Below are positions 19,408 to 29,596 of a stretch of DNA of 64,000 bases, piece after piece; the first letter of the stretch is position 1; each line of letters opens with the position of its first letter. Both the position numbers and the translations under genes were made by a program. Under the pieces are notes generated by a model. That model saw only the letters and a program-made list of their open reading frames with translations. It was not told where the DNA came from and ran no database searches. This DNA comes from Aegilops tauschii subsp. strangulata (lineage: Eukaryota; Streptophyta; Magnoliopsida; Poales; Poaceae): positions 355,072,267-355,136,266 of the forward strand of contig NC_053040.3 of the NCBI RefSeq assembly GCF_002575655.3, read 5' to 3'.

Positions 19408-22222
19408 AGCATCCCCAAGCTTAATTCCTGCTCGTCCTCGAGTAGGTAAATGATAAAAACAGAATTTTTTATGTGGAATGCTACTTGGCATAATTTTCAA
19501 TGTAACCCTCTTAATTGTGGTATGAATATTCAGATCCGGAAGATTCAAGATAAAAGTTTAATATTGACATAAAAATAATAATACTTCAAGCATACTAACT
19601 AAGCAATTATGTATTCTCAAAATAACATGGCCAAAGAAAGTTCATCCCTACAAAATCATGTAGTTTGGTCATGCTCCATTTTCGTCACACAAGAATGCTC
19701 TGATCATGCACAACCCCGATGACAAGCCAAGCAATTGTTTCATACTTTAGTAATCTTAAACTTTTTCAACTTTCACGCAATACATGAGCGTGAGCCATGG
19801 ATATAGAACTATGGGTGGAATAGAATATAATGATGGGGGTTATGTGGAGAAGACAAAAAAAGGAGAAAGTCTCACATCAACGCGGCTAATCAACGGGCTA
19901 TGGAGATGCCCATCAATTGATGTTAATGTGAGGAGTAGGGATTGCCATGCAACAGATGCACTAGAGCTATAAATGTATGAAAGCTCAACAAAAGAAACTA
20001 AGTGTGTGTGCATCCAACTTGCTTGCTCACGAAGACCTAGGGCATTTGAGGAAGCCCATTGTTGGAATATACAAGCCAAGTTCTATAACGAAAAATTCCC
20101 ACTAGTATATGAAAGTGACAAAACAAGAGACTATCTATCATAAAGATCATGGTGCTACTTTGAAGCACAAGTATGGAAAAAGATAGTAGCATTGCCCCTT
20201 TTTTCTTTTTTTTGGGCCTTTCTTTTTTTCTTTTGGCCTTTCTCTTTTTTTGGGACAATGCTCTATGAATGATGATCATCACACTTCTATTTATTTACAA
20301 CTCAATGATTACAACTCGATACTAGAACAAAGTATGACTCTATATGAATGCCTCCGGCGGTGTACCGGGATAGGCAATGAATCAAGAGTGACATGTATGA
20401 AATAATATGCATGGTGCCTTTGCCACAAATACGATGTCAACTACATGATCATGCAAGTCAATATGACAATGATGAACGTGTCATGATAAACGGAACGGTG
20501 GAAAGTTGCATGGCAATATATCTCGGAATGGCTATGGAAATGCCATAATAGGTAGGTATGGTGACTGTTTTGAGGAAGATATAAGGAGGTTTATATGTGA
20601 TAGAGCGTATCGTATCACGGGGTTTGGATGCACCGGCGAAGTTTGCACCAACTCTCAAGGTGAGAAAGGGCAATGCACGGTACCGAAGAGGCTAGCAATG
20701 ATGGAAGGTTGAGAGTGCGTATAATCCATGGACTCAACATTAGTCATAAAGAACTCACATACTTATTGCAAAAATCTAAAAGTCATCAAGAACCAAGCAG
20801 TACGCGCATGCTCCTAGGGGGATAGATTGGTAGGAAAAGACCATCGCTCGTCCCCGACCGCCACTCATAAGGAGGACAATCAAAGAACACCTCATGTTTC
20901 AAATTTGTTACATAACGTTTACCATACGTGCATGCTACGGGATTTACATACTTCAACACAAGTATTTCTCAAATTCACAACTACTCAACTAGCACAACTT
21001 TAATATCACTACCTCCATATCTCAAAACAATTATCAAGCATCAAACTTCTCTTAGTATTCAACACACTCATAAGAAAGTTTTTACTAATCTTGAATACCT
21101 AGCATATTAGGACTAATTTCACAATTAGAGCAAATTACCATGCTGTTTTGTAGGACTCCCAAAATAATATAAGCGAAGTATGAGAGAACAATAGTTTCTA
21201 TAAAACAAATCCACCACCGTGCTCTAAAAGATATAAGTGAAGCACTAGAGCAAAAACTATATAGCTCAAAAGATATAAGTGAAGCACATAGAGTATTCTA
21301 ATAAATTCCGAATCATGCGTGTCTCTCTCAAAAGGTGTTTCCAGCAAGGATGATTGTGGTAAAATAAAAAACAAAGACTCAAATCATACAAGACGCTCCA
21401 AGCAAAACACATATCATGTGGTGAATAAAAATATAGCTCCAAGTAAAGTTACCGATGGACGAAGACGAAAGAGGGGATGCCTTCCGGGGCATCCCCAAGC
21501 TTTGGCTTTTTGGTGTCCTTAGATTATCTTGGGGTGCCATGGGAATCCCCAATCTTAGGCTCTTGCCACTCCTTGTTCCATAATCCATCAAATCTTTACC
21601 CAAAACTTGAAAACTTCACAACACAAAACTCAACAGAAAATCTCGTAAGCTCCATTAGCGAAAGAAAACAAAACACCACTTTAAGGTACTGTATTGAACT
21701 CATTCTTTATTTATATTGGTGTTAACCTACTGTATTACAACTTATCTATGGTTTATAAACTCTTTTACTAGCCATAGATTCATCAAAATAAGCAAACAAC
21801 ACATGAAAAACATAATCTGTCAAAAACAGAACAGTCTGTAGTAATCTGTAACTAACGCAAACTTCTGGAACTCAGAAAAATCTACCAAAATAGGATGTCC
21901 TAGAAAATTTGTTTATTGATCCACTGCAATTGGAATCAGTATTTTATCACGTTCTGGTGATTTTTAACAATTGTTTTCGTGAACAGAAAGTTTCTGGAAT
22001 TTTCAGCAAGATCAAATAACTATCATCCAAGAAGATCCTATCGGTTTAACTTGGCACAAACACTAATTAAAACATAAAAACAAATCTAACCAGAGGCTAG
22101 ATGAAATATTTATTCCTAAACAGAAGAAAAAAGCAAAAAACTAAAATAAATTAAAATTGGTTTGCCTCCCAACAAGCGCTATCGTTTAACGCCCCTAGCT
22201 AGGCACAAAAGCAAGGATAGAT
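19408..22222 (-). other. Non-coding 3' interior of outer Athila-type element
   Basis: Starts with the purine-rich plus-strand primer (AAGCTTGGGGATGC on the element strand). It then holds pyrimidine-rich text at 20200-20250, the third hairpin pair at 21473-21496 and 21528-21552, and a GCGCTTGTTGGGAGGC motif just after the protease stop. About 2.8 kb without pol; no RT, RNase H or integrase motif seen in any frame. Confidence 0.75.
21473..21552. repeat. Paired GGGGATGCC hairpins, copy 3
   Basis: GGGGATGCC-TTCCG-GGGCATCCCC and CTTGGGGTGCC...AATCCCCAA, the same two-hairpin arrangement as in the inner element, here in the outer element. Confidence 0.7.
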
Positions 22223-22870
22223 CTAAGTATTGCCATCTTTGGTGGGCAATCCATAAGTGGATCTCATAATAGATTCATAAGGTAATTTAATCTTCTTTCT
22301 AGGGAAGTGTTCCATGCCTTTCCTTAACGGAAATTGGAATCTAATATTCCCTTCCTTCATATCAATGATTGCACCGATCGTTCTAAGGAAAGGTCTACCA
22401 AGAATAATAGGACATGAAGGATTGCAATCTATATCAAGAACAATAAAATCTACGGGCACATAGTTCCTATTTGCAACAATAAGAACATCATTAATTCTTC
22501 CCATAGGTTTCTTAATAGTGGAATCCGCAAGGTGCAAGTTTAAAGAACAATCATCAAATTCACGGAAACCTAGCAAATCACACAAAGTTTTTGGAATCGT
22601 GGAAACACTAGCACCCAAATCACACAAAGAATAGCATTCATGATCTTTAATTTTAATTTTAATAGTAGGTTCCCACTCATCATAATGTTTTCTAGGGATA
22701 GAAACTTCCAACTCAAGTTTTTCTTCATAAGATTGCATCAAAGCATCAACGATATGTTTAGTAAAAGCTTTATTTCGGCTATAAGCATGAGGAGAATTTA
22801 GCATGGATTGCAGCAAAGAAATACAATCTATCAAAGAGCAATTATCATAATTAAATTCCTTGAAATCCAA
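22223..22870 (-). pseudogene. Aspartic protease of outer Athila-type element
   Basis: Retropepsin-like domain at the end of the gag-protease reading. The active-site region reads CDLGASVSTIPKTL (DLGA, the usual Athila variant of DTGA), followed by DFIVLDIDCNP and IILGRPFL. It ends cleanly at a stop after YGLPTKDGNT. In autonomous relatives the frame would run on into RT; here it is followed at once by non-coding sequence, showing that the pol part was lost before this copy amplified, since the border is tidy. Upstream the frame to gag is interrupted. Confidence 0.88.
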
Positions 22871-22899
22871 AATAGTGGGTTCATTAATATCTAAAGTTT

Positions 22900-24299
22900 T
22901 GATCTCTTCAATCCCACTTTTAACAATTTTCGCATCAAGATCTAAAAACTCCGAATTTTTGGGATGCCTTCTAGGTAAAGGTGACTCATCTCCAGTCCCA
23001 TCATATCAAGATTCATATTGCAAAACAAATATTTAATAGGAGACACATCAATAACTTTTAGATCTTCATCTTTATTCTCAAAAAAATTAGAAGAACACGC
23101 TTTCACAAAGCAATCTTTCTTAGCACGCATCCTAGCGGTTCTTTCTTTGTACTCATCAATGGAAAGATGGCTTTGAGAGACTCATTGATATCATGCTTAG
23201 GTGGAATAGATCTAAGTTTCAAAGAATCAACATCAAGAGAAATTCTATCAACGTTCCTAGCCAATTCATCAACCTTAAGCAATTTTTCTTCAAGCAAAGC
23301 ATTGAAATTCTTTTGCGAATTCATAAACTCCTTAACACTAGCCTCAAATTCAGAGGGCATCTTATTAAAATTTCCATAAGAATTGTTGTAGGAATTACCT
23401 TAATTATTAGAGGAATTACTAGGGAACGGCCTAGCATTAAAGTTTCCTCTATACGCGTTGTTACCAAAATTATTCCTACCAACAAAATTCACATCCATAG
23501 ATTCATTATTATTCTCAATCAAAGTAGACAAAGGCATATCATTAGGATCAGAAGAAACACTTTTAGTAGCAAATAATTTCATAAGTTCATCCATCTTTCC
23601 ACTCAAAACATTAATTTCTTCTATCGCATGCACTTTTTTATTAGTAGATCTTTCGGTGTGCCATTGAGAATAATTAACCATAATATTATCTAGGAGTTTA
23701 GTAGCTTCTCCTAAAGTGATTTCCATAAGAGTGCCTCCCGCGGCCGAATCTAAAAGATTTCTAGAAGCAAAATTCAATCCGGCATAAAAATTTTGTATAA
23801 CCATCCATAAATTCAAACCATGAGTAGGGCAATTACGTATCATTAATTCCGTCCTCTCCCAAGCTTGTGCAACATGTTCATGATCAAGTTGCTTAAAATT
23901 CATAATATCGTTTCTAAGAGAGATGATCTTAGCGGGAGGAAAATACTTAGAGATAAAAGCATCTTTGCACTTATTCCATGAATCAATACTATTTTTAGGC
24001 AAAGACAAAAACCAATCTTTAGCACGATCTCTAAGCGAAAACGGAAATAGCTTCAATTTAACAATATCGTTGTCCACATCTTTCTTCTTTTGAATATCAC
24101 ACAAATCAACGAAGCTATTCAGATGGGTAGCGGCATCTTCACTAGGAAGGCCGGCAAATTGATCTTTCATGACAAGATTCAATAAAGCAGCATTAATTTC
24201 ACAAGATTAAGCATCGGTAAGAGGAGCAATCAGAGTGCTAAGAAAATCATTGTTGTTCGTATTGGTAAAGTCACACAATTTAGTATTATCTTGAGCCAT
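22900..24299 (-). pseudogene. Gag of outer Athila-type element
   Basis: Start ATG at 24299 (MAQDNTKLCDF). The retrotransposon-gag domain is clear: FPFSLRDRAKDWFLSLP, SIDSWNKCKDAFISKYFPP and LDHEHVAQAWERTELMIRNC. An Asn-rich C-terminal region follows and then a coiled-coil-like stretch (LLEEKLLKVDELARNVDRIS). No CCHC knuckle is seen. Lesions: TAA near 24208, TAA at about 23400 and frame changes near 23100-22900. Gag and protease are the only coding parts, so the element is non-autonomous. Confidence 0.87.
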
Positions 24300-24491
24300 C
24301 GTGACAAGCAAGCAATCCAACACACGAGCAAACAAGAAGCGAACGAAAAAGAGGCGAACGGAAAAGAGAGGGCGAATAAAACGGCAAGGGTGAAGTGGGG
24401 GAGAGGAAAACGAGAGGCAAATGGCAAATAATTAATGCGAGGGATAAGAGTTTGTGATGGGTACTTGGTATGTCTTGACTTGTGCGTAGAC

Positions 24492-24509
24492 TCCCCGGCA
24501 ACGGCGCCA
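24492..24509 (-). other. Primer-binding site of outer Athila-type element (tRNA-Asp type)
   Basis: Minus strand TGGCGCCGTTGCCGGGGA, eleven bases inside the 5' LTR; same tRNA-Asp complement as the inner element. Confidence 0.92.
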
Positions 24510-24520
24510 GAAATCCTTCT

Positions 24521-26106
24521 TGCTACCTCTTGAGCACTGCGTTGGTTTTCCCTTGAAGAGGAAAGGGTGATGTAGTAAAGTAGCGTAAGTATTTCCCTCA
24601 GTTTTTGAGAACCAAGGTATCAATCCAGTAGGAGACCACGCGCGAGTCCCACACACCTACACAAACAAATAAGAACCTCGCAACCAACGCGATAAAGGGG
24701 TTGTCAATCCCTTCACGGTCACTTACGAGAGTGAGATCTAATAGATATGATAAGATAATATTTTTGGTATTTTTATGATAAAGAGTAAAAGTAAAGATTG
24801 CAAAAATAAACGGTGCCAGAAATAACTAAGTGTTGGAAGATTAATATGATGGGAAATAGACCCGGGGGCCATAGGTTTCACTAGTGGCTTCTCTCAAGAC
24901 AGCATAAGTATTACGGTGGGTAAACGAATTACTATCGGGCAATTGATAGAATTGAGCATAGTTATGAGAATATCTAGGTATGATCATGTATATAGGCATC
25001 ACGTCTGTGACAAGTAGACCGAAACGATTCTGCATCTACTACTATTACTCCACACATCGACCGCTATCCAGCATGCATCTAGATTATTAAGTTAATAAGA
25101 ACAGAGTAATGCTTTAAGTAAGATGACATCATGTAAAGGGATAAACTCATGCAATATGATATAAACCCCATCTTTTTATCCTCGATGGAAACAATACAAT
25201 ACGTGCCTTGTTGCCCCTGCTGTCACTGGGAAAGGACACCGCAAGATTGAACCCAAAGCTAAGCACTTCTCCCGTTGCAAGAAAGATCAATCTAGTAGGC
25301 CAAACCAAACTGATAATTCGAAGAGACTTGCAAAGATAACCAATCATACATAAATGAATTCAGAGGAGATTCAAATATTGTTCATTGATAAACTTGATCA
25401 TAAACCCACAATTCATCGGATCTCGACAAACACACTGCAAAAGAAATTACATCGAATAGATCTCCAAGAAGATCGAGGAGAACTTTGTATTGAGATCCAA
25501 TGAGAGAGAAGAAGCCATCTAGCTAATAATTATGGACCCGAAGGTCTGAGGTAAACTACTCACACATCATCGGAGAGGCTATGGTGTTGATGTAGAAGCC
25601 CTCCGTGATCAATGCCCCCTCCGGCGGAGCGCTGGAAAAGGCCCCAAGATGGGATCTCACGGGTACAGAAGGTTGCGGCAGTGGAAACAGGGTTTTGGCT
25701 CCGTATATGATGTTTCCAGGGTACATGGGTATATATAGGAGGAAGAAGTACGTCGGTGGAGCAACAAGGGGCCCACGAGGGTGGAGGGCGCGCCTAGGGG
25801 GGTAGGCTCGCCCCCTGCCTCGTCCCTTCCTCGTTGATTACTTTACGTAGACTCCAAGTCCTCTGGATCACGTTTGTTCCGAAAATCACGTTCCCGAAGG
25901 TTTCATTCCATTTGGACTCCATTTGATATCCTTTTCCTTCCAAACACTGAAATAGGCAAAAAACAACAATTTGGGCTGGGCCTCCGGTTAATAGGTTAGT
26001 CCAAAAAATAATATAAAAGTGTATAATAAAGGCCAATAAACATCTAAAACAGAATATAATATAGCATGGAACAATCAAAAATTATAGATACGTTGGAGAC
26101 GTATCA
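24521..26106 (-). repeat. 5' LTR of outer Athila-type element
   Basis: 1586 bp, TGCTACCTCTTGAGC...GACGTATCA, uninterrupted. Followed by TSD GTGGC. A likely promoter TATATATACCC (minus strand) lies near 25731-25741. Its conserved short ORFs (for example 24841-25035) are mirrored in the 3' LTR and are not genes. Confidence 0.94.
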
Positions 26107-26111
26107 GTGGC

Positions 26112-26468
26112 CCAGTTGACAATCGCGGCATCGTTGGTTGTAGCTGACATGTGAAGGCATTGATTATCCCTTCTTTACTCGAGCAGGTGATGCATGAGGT
26201 AGAATCCATCAGCCTTACTGGTGTGCCGTTGCTGGATGCAGCAGAAGTCAGTCTTATGGCTGAAAACCAACCCGTTCTTCCTGTGCTTTTTCACCTTGAT
26301 ATATCCACCAGGCAGGCTGAATGTTAACAGGGCACTATCGAGAACACTCTTTATGTGCTTGTAAGCCTTTTTCCTAATGTTCTTCGATGAGTCCAAGTAC
26401 ATAGCATGGGAGTATTCTGGGTACAGAACGATGAGGATGGCGCCCCCACCCCCACCCCCCGCCCCCCG
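26112..26468 (-). pseudogene. CACTA second gene, Ulp1-like (C48 peptidase-like) exon
   Basis: Begins after a likely intron (donor GTAAGT at 26556, acceptor GCGCAG at 26469) and reads ILIVLYPEYSHAMYLDSSKN...FSHKTDFCCIQQRHTSKADGFYLMHHLLE. This has the Ulp1/SENP layout: the YLDS aspartate is present, but where active enzymes have an HW pair there is only a G-run (26440-26467), and where the catalytic Cys is expected (CG) the text is ADGFY. A TAA replaces a Tyr-like codon after HHLLE (minus strand), then the frame goes on (RRDNQCLHMSA) to the insertion at 26111. It continues at 10713. Confidence 0.75.
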
Positions 26469-26556
26469 CTGCGCAAATTAAGTACACCTCAAATTAGCCT
26501 CCATGCTTGCAAAGGAATGATTAGAACTTACGAAAGGATAAGCGCGGATGACTTAC

Positions 26557-27541
26557 ATGGGATGATAAGGCAGGAGAATCGCTTCCTTTTCCTTATTAGC
26601 GATCATGAAGTCAGCGATGTACCTGCTCGCATAGTCACGGTGCTCTTTGCAGACTTCCAAGAAGCTCTCGTGCATCCAGTACGGGTCCGCGACGCAGATA
26701 TATTTTATGCTCCTGATCCTGATGAAGTAGTTGAGATACAGTGCATACATGCGGATGAACTGGAAATCCAGCTTGGTCATGTGGAACATGTCGTAGATGT
26801 AGTCAAATTGCAGGATGAACTTATCCGTGGGCCATCTCTCGATGTACAACTTCCCATCGGGCACCTGAGCCGCATAAAGCGGGTATCCTGGTTTTTCCGA
26901 GATGAGAAGGCTTTTCTCTCTGGCCAGTACATCTTCATGGAGTCTCCTTAGATCATTGTTCAGTATGTGCTCTAGCGCTTTCGCAGGTAGGATCGGTTCG
27001 CCGGCGACATGGAAACGCTTTGCACCTTCGACAGGTATTCTGTCTACCACCCGGGGCTTCAGAGGCGGCTGGCTGCTTGAAGCAGCTCTGGCGCCTTTAG
27101 GGCCTTTCCTGTCTGGTCTCCTCCTTTGCTTCTTGGCGGGTGGCGGTAGTGAGCCCACCATACCTTCCCTAACCACCACCCCCATTGTCGTCAGGCTAAT
27201 CAATGGACGGCCCTCGGGTTGTTGCTGGGCAGAGGCGGCATCTAGAGGCGTCTCCTGCGAGGATCGCTTGAAGAGAGACTTTTTTTTAATTTCGCCTTAG
27301 GACTTTCCTGCTCCGGCAAATCAGGCAGCATCAAGTCATCATCTCCACACTCATAGCCTGAGTCTTCATCATCCTGAGTCATCAATCCTCCATCATCATA
27401 GGCGGTATTGAAATACTTGTTTGGGTCTTCATCATCCTCCTCCATGTCATCACCAACATTTGCTTCTTCGACAACGGGGGCGACATCATCTGGCAGTAAT
27501 GGAGGCCCTCCCTCGCGTCGTCCGCTATCACCCGCCATGAC
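26557..27541 (-). pseudogene. CACTA second gene, middle exon
   Basis: Continues in phase from the exon at 59083 once element B is removed (TKLPAP then VMAGDSGRREGG). The order is an acidic region (GDDMEEDDEDPNKYFNTAYD), a frame change in the A-run at about 27282-27289, basic Pro-rich text (PPAKKQRRRPDRKG), and the conserved pre-Ulp1 domain (RVVDRIPVEGAKRFHVAGEP, DKFILQFDYIYDMFHM, DFMIANKEKEAILLPYHP). It ends at a GTAAGT donor. The same architecture is common in Triticeae CACTA proteins. Function in transposition is unproven. Confidence 0.75.
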
Positions 27542-27546
27542 ATGTG

Positions 27547-28427
27547 TGTCAGATTCAGGGTTTCGTAGACCCTTGAGAGGTTCGAACTCTGGGGTGCGTG
27601 TGAAGAACTCATCCTCTCCGGTCTGCCCGCTCAACGATTCCAAGGCCTAGCCCGACGAACCCAAGGGACAAGAGACACAACAGTTTATCCTGGTTTGGGC
27701 CACCTTGCGGTGTAATACCCTACTCCAGCTTTGTGGTGGATTGCCTCAAAGGGCTGAGGATGAACTAGTACAGTGGTGGAACAGCCTCAGGAGGTGAGGT
27801 GTTCTTGAGCTCGGTGAGCTGGTAAGGTGGTCAGGGTGGAATGGATCCGCCCCCTCTATGGTGGTGGCTAAGTCCTATTTATAGTGGCCTTGGTCCTCTT
27901 CCAAAATGTAGGCAGGAAGGGATCCCACAACGGCCAAATTCGAAGGGAGGCAACTAGTACAAGTTATCCTGACAAAGGTGGTCTTCGCCTGCAAAAGCCT
28001 CTGGTGGTGACGTTGTAGTGGGCTCCACGATGAGCTCCGTCCTGCCGTCCTGGCAGCCTTGGTCTTGTTGCTCCGATGTGGAAACCTTTGCTTGATTCCT
28101 CGGGACCCCGCGCCTGCGCTTGCCTCCTTAGCACCTAAGAGGAAACTGGCATACTGCGCCAGCTGGCGCCCGCCTTGTCTTGGTCGTCACGGCTCACGTC
28201 ATGTGAACCTCGCGAGGTGCAGCCTGCATTGATATCTCCGCTTCTTAGGAGCCAGCCTGGGGAGGCCGCCCCTTGTGTAGGTCTTGGTGTCATCCGCCTC
28301 GCGAGGCCTGGCCCCCCGCGAGGGTCTTGAGTTGTTGTTGCTGAAGCTGGGTCGTACCAGGCCGTCGACGGAGCCATGCCGCGGGCCGCAGGATTGTCTG
28401 GGTACCCCCGATCCCAGGACGCCGACA
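27547..28427 (-). repeat. 3' LTR of element B
   Basis: Plus strand TGTCAGATTCAGGG...ACGCCGACA, 881 bp; matches 44637-44740 plus 58285-59082. A minus-strand TATAAATAGG lies near 27876-27885 (plus CCTATTTATA). Confidence 0.9.
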
Positions 28428-28445
28428 GTAGCCCCGGGCCCAAGG
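28428..28445 (-). other. Polypurine tract of element B
   Basis: Minus strand CCTTGGGCCCGGGGCTAC directly before the LTR start TGTCGGCG. The same position and text occur before the 3' LTRs of A and C. Confidence 0.8.
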
Positions 28446-28606
28446 AGCGCTCGAACTTGGCTTCGAGGCGAAGCCAAAGGGCAAGTGCGGAGCACCGTGG
28501 GCCCCAACCGCCTGTGGCCTCAGTTGACACGTGGCGATTGATGGAACGTGGGCGTCTCCGCTTCCCCACGCTACCACGACAACCGCTTGACTTGACGAGA
28601 CCCTGC

Positions 28607-28676
28607 TGCATGCAGAGAAAACCATCATTGCGTGCGATCATGGAGGCCGTCGGTTGGCCTCCTCCCAGCTATAAAT
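28607..28676 (+). promoter_or_regulatory. Promoter of the antisense B3 gene in element B (RY site plus TATA box)
   Basis: TGCATGCA at 28607-28614 contains the RY core CATGCA, and CTATAAATG at 28669-28677 is a good TATA box 94-100 bp before the ATG at 28770. The homologous region of element A keeps both (CATGCA at 37972-37977, TATAAAT at 37911-37917, minus strand) at the same spacing. RY sites are bound by some plant B3 domains; autoregulation is my inference. Confidence 0.6.
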
Positions 28677-28769
28677 GAGGGGATGGGCGGATCCCCCCTT
28701 GCTCATTTCCATCTTCTCGCCACCCGCTCGTTCTTCTTCCTCTTGCCTCGCCATCTTGCTATAGTTCTC

Positions 28770-29596
28770 ATGGCGTCGACAAGGAAGTTCTCCGCTGGCG
28801 AGAAAGGGAAGGCCCCCAAGCCCCAAGGAAGGGCCTGGCTCGCAGACAGTCAAGAGGGGGCGGGGTCGCCCCCGCAAGCATGCCGCGGCTCCTGCGGTGG
28901 CTCCTTGGGGGCGTGGGCATGCCTCGAGTGGCCGCGACGGCGCTTCTTCTCGCGGCGGGAGCCGCCAAGGGCGAGGCAGCCCCTGCGATGGTTGGAGGCA
29001 TGCTGTGGTCGCCCGGCCTCCCCGGCCGCACTTCCATTTGGCGGAGGTGCTTCCAAAGTTTGTTGTGTAGTCGGAGGGGCCAACCGGCACCTGGCTCTTG
29101 CTCCCCTGTTTCTTCCTGGGCGAGCTACCGGTCGCTGGCCTTGATGGCCTCTGGTTGCAAGCTGACGGCTGCTGCAGCAAGGCTTCGTGGGTTAGGGTCA
29201 AAATTTCCGCCACCGGGAACGTGGCCTTGACCCGTGGCTGGCAGACGTTTGCCCGCGCACGTGGCCTGAGCGGGAGGTGCACCCTCCACTTCAAGTACGA
29301 TGGCGTCACGACCCTCTATGTGAGGGTGTTCAGGGAAGATGGCCATCATGCAGGGTGCTACCCCGAAGACGATGGTTGCGACGATGCTTGGCCTTGATGA
29401 CAGCCGTGGCGATGCTGAGGGTGAGCTTGCCCTTGGCGACGGCCGCGGCTCATTCAGCAGCGGTGGCCGCCCCTCCAGCGAGAGCACAAGCAGTGGCGGC
29501 TACGACCAGCCTCCGCGCCGCCAGGCTCGCTTTGAGGGAGGTGGCAGATCTTCTTGTCGCCACACCCCGGTGAAGCGGGAGGAAGGCTCCGGTTGA
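28770..29596 (+). pseudogene. Antisense AT-hook + B3-domain gene in element B
   Basis: Runs opposite to pol between pol and the 3' LTR. ATG at 28770 (MASTRKFSAGEKGKAP), a frame change near 28830-28850, then an AT-hook (KRGRGRPRKHA, 28852-28884), a Ser/Gly/Arg-rich linker and a B3 fold at 29095-29367: FFLGELP, GLWLQADG, SWVRVK, RGWQTFARARGL, LHFKYDG and LYVRVFREDG match the B3 order (helix-strand DNA-binding domain of plant transcription factors, REM-like). TAG at 29068-29070 replaces a Trp codon that is intact in element A. Another frame change near 29380 precedes an acidic Ser/Gly tail ending at 29596. Host capture is inferred. Confidence 0.8.

Larger units (their letters stand above)
10714..26106 (-). 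mobile_element. Athila-lineage (Sabrina/WHAM-type) LTR retrotransposon, gag-protease only
   Basis: Complete insertion flanked by GTGGC (10709-10713 and 26107-26111). LTRs begin TGCTACCTCTTGAGC and end GACGTATCA on the plus strand (TGATACGTC...GAGGTAGCA on the element strand). The right (5') LTR is 1586 bp. The left (3') LTR is 10714-10828 plus 17933-19407, split by a second insertion. The interior holds a tRNA-Asp-type primer site, gag and protease, but no RT, RNase H or integrase, so the element depends on others for transposition. The Sabrina name rests on remembered LTR text. Confidence 0.9.

Noticed and set aside
24492..24509. tRNA-Asp-like sequence (also at 16343)
   Set aside because: Only the 18-base 3' end of tRNA-Asp is present, beside an LTR; it is a primer-binding site, not a tRNA gene.
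26406..26951. 181-codon plus-strand ORF
   Set aside because: Opposite strand of the CACTA exons, which have recognisable motifs and splice sites.
28135..28541. Overlapping ORFs in the 3' LTR of element B
   Set aside because: The same ORFs recur in broken form in the 5' LTR; LTR text only.
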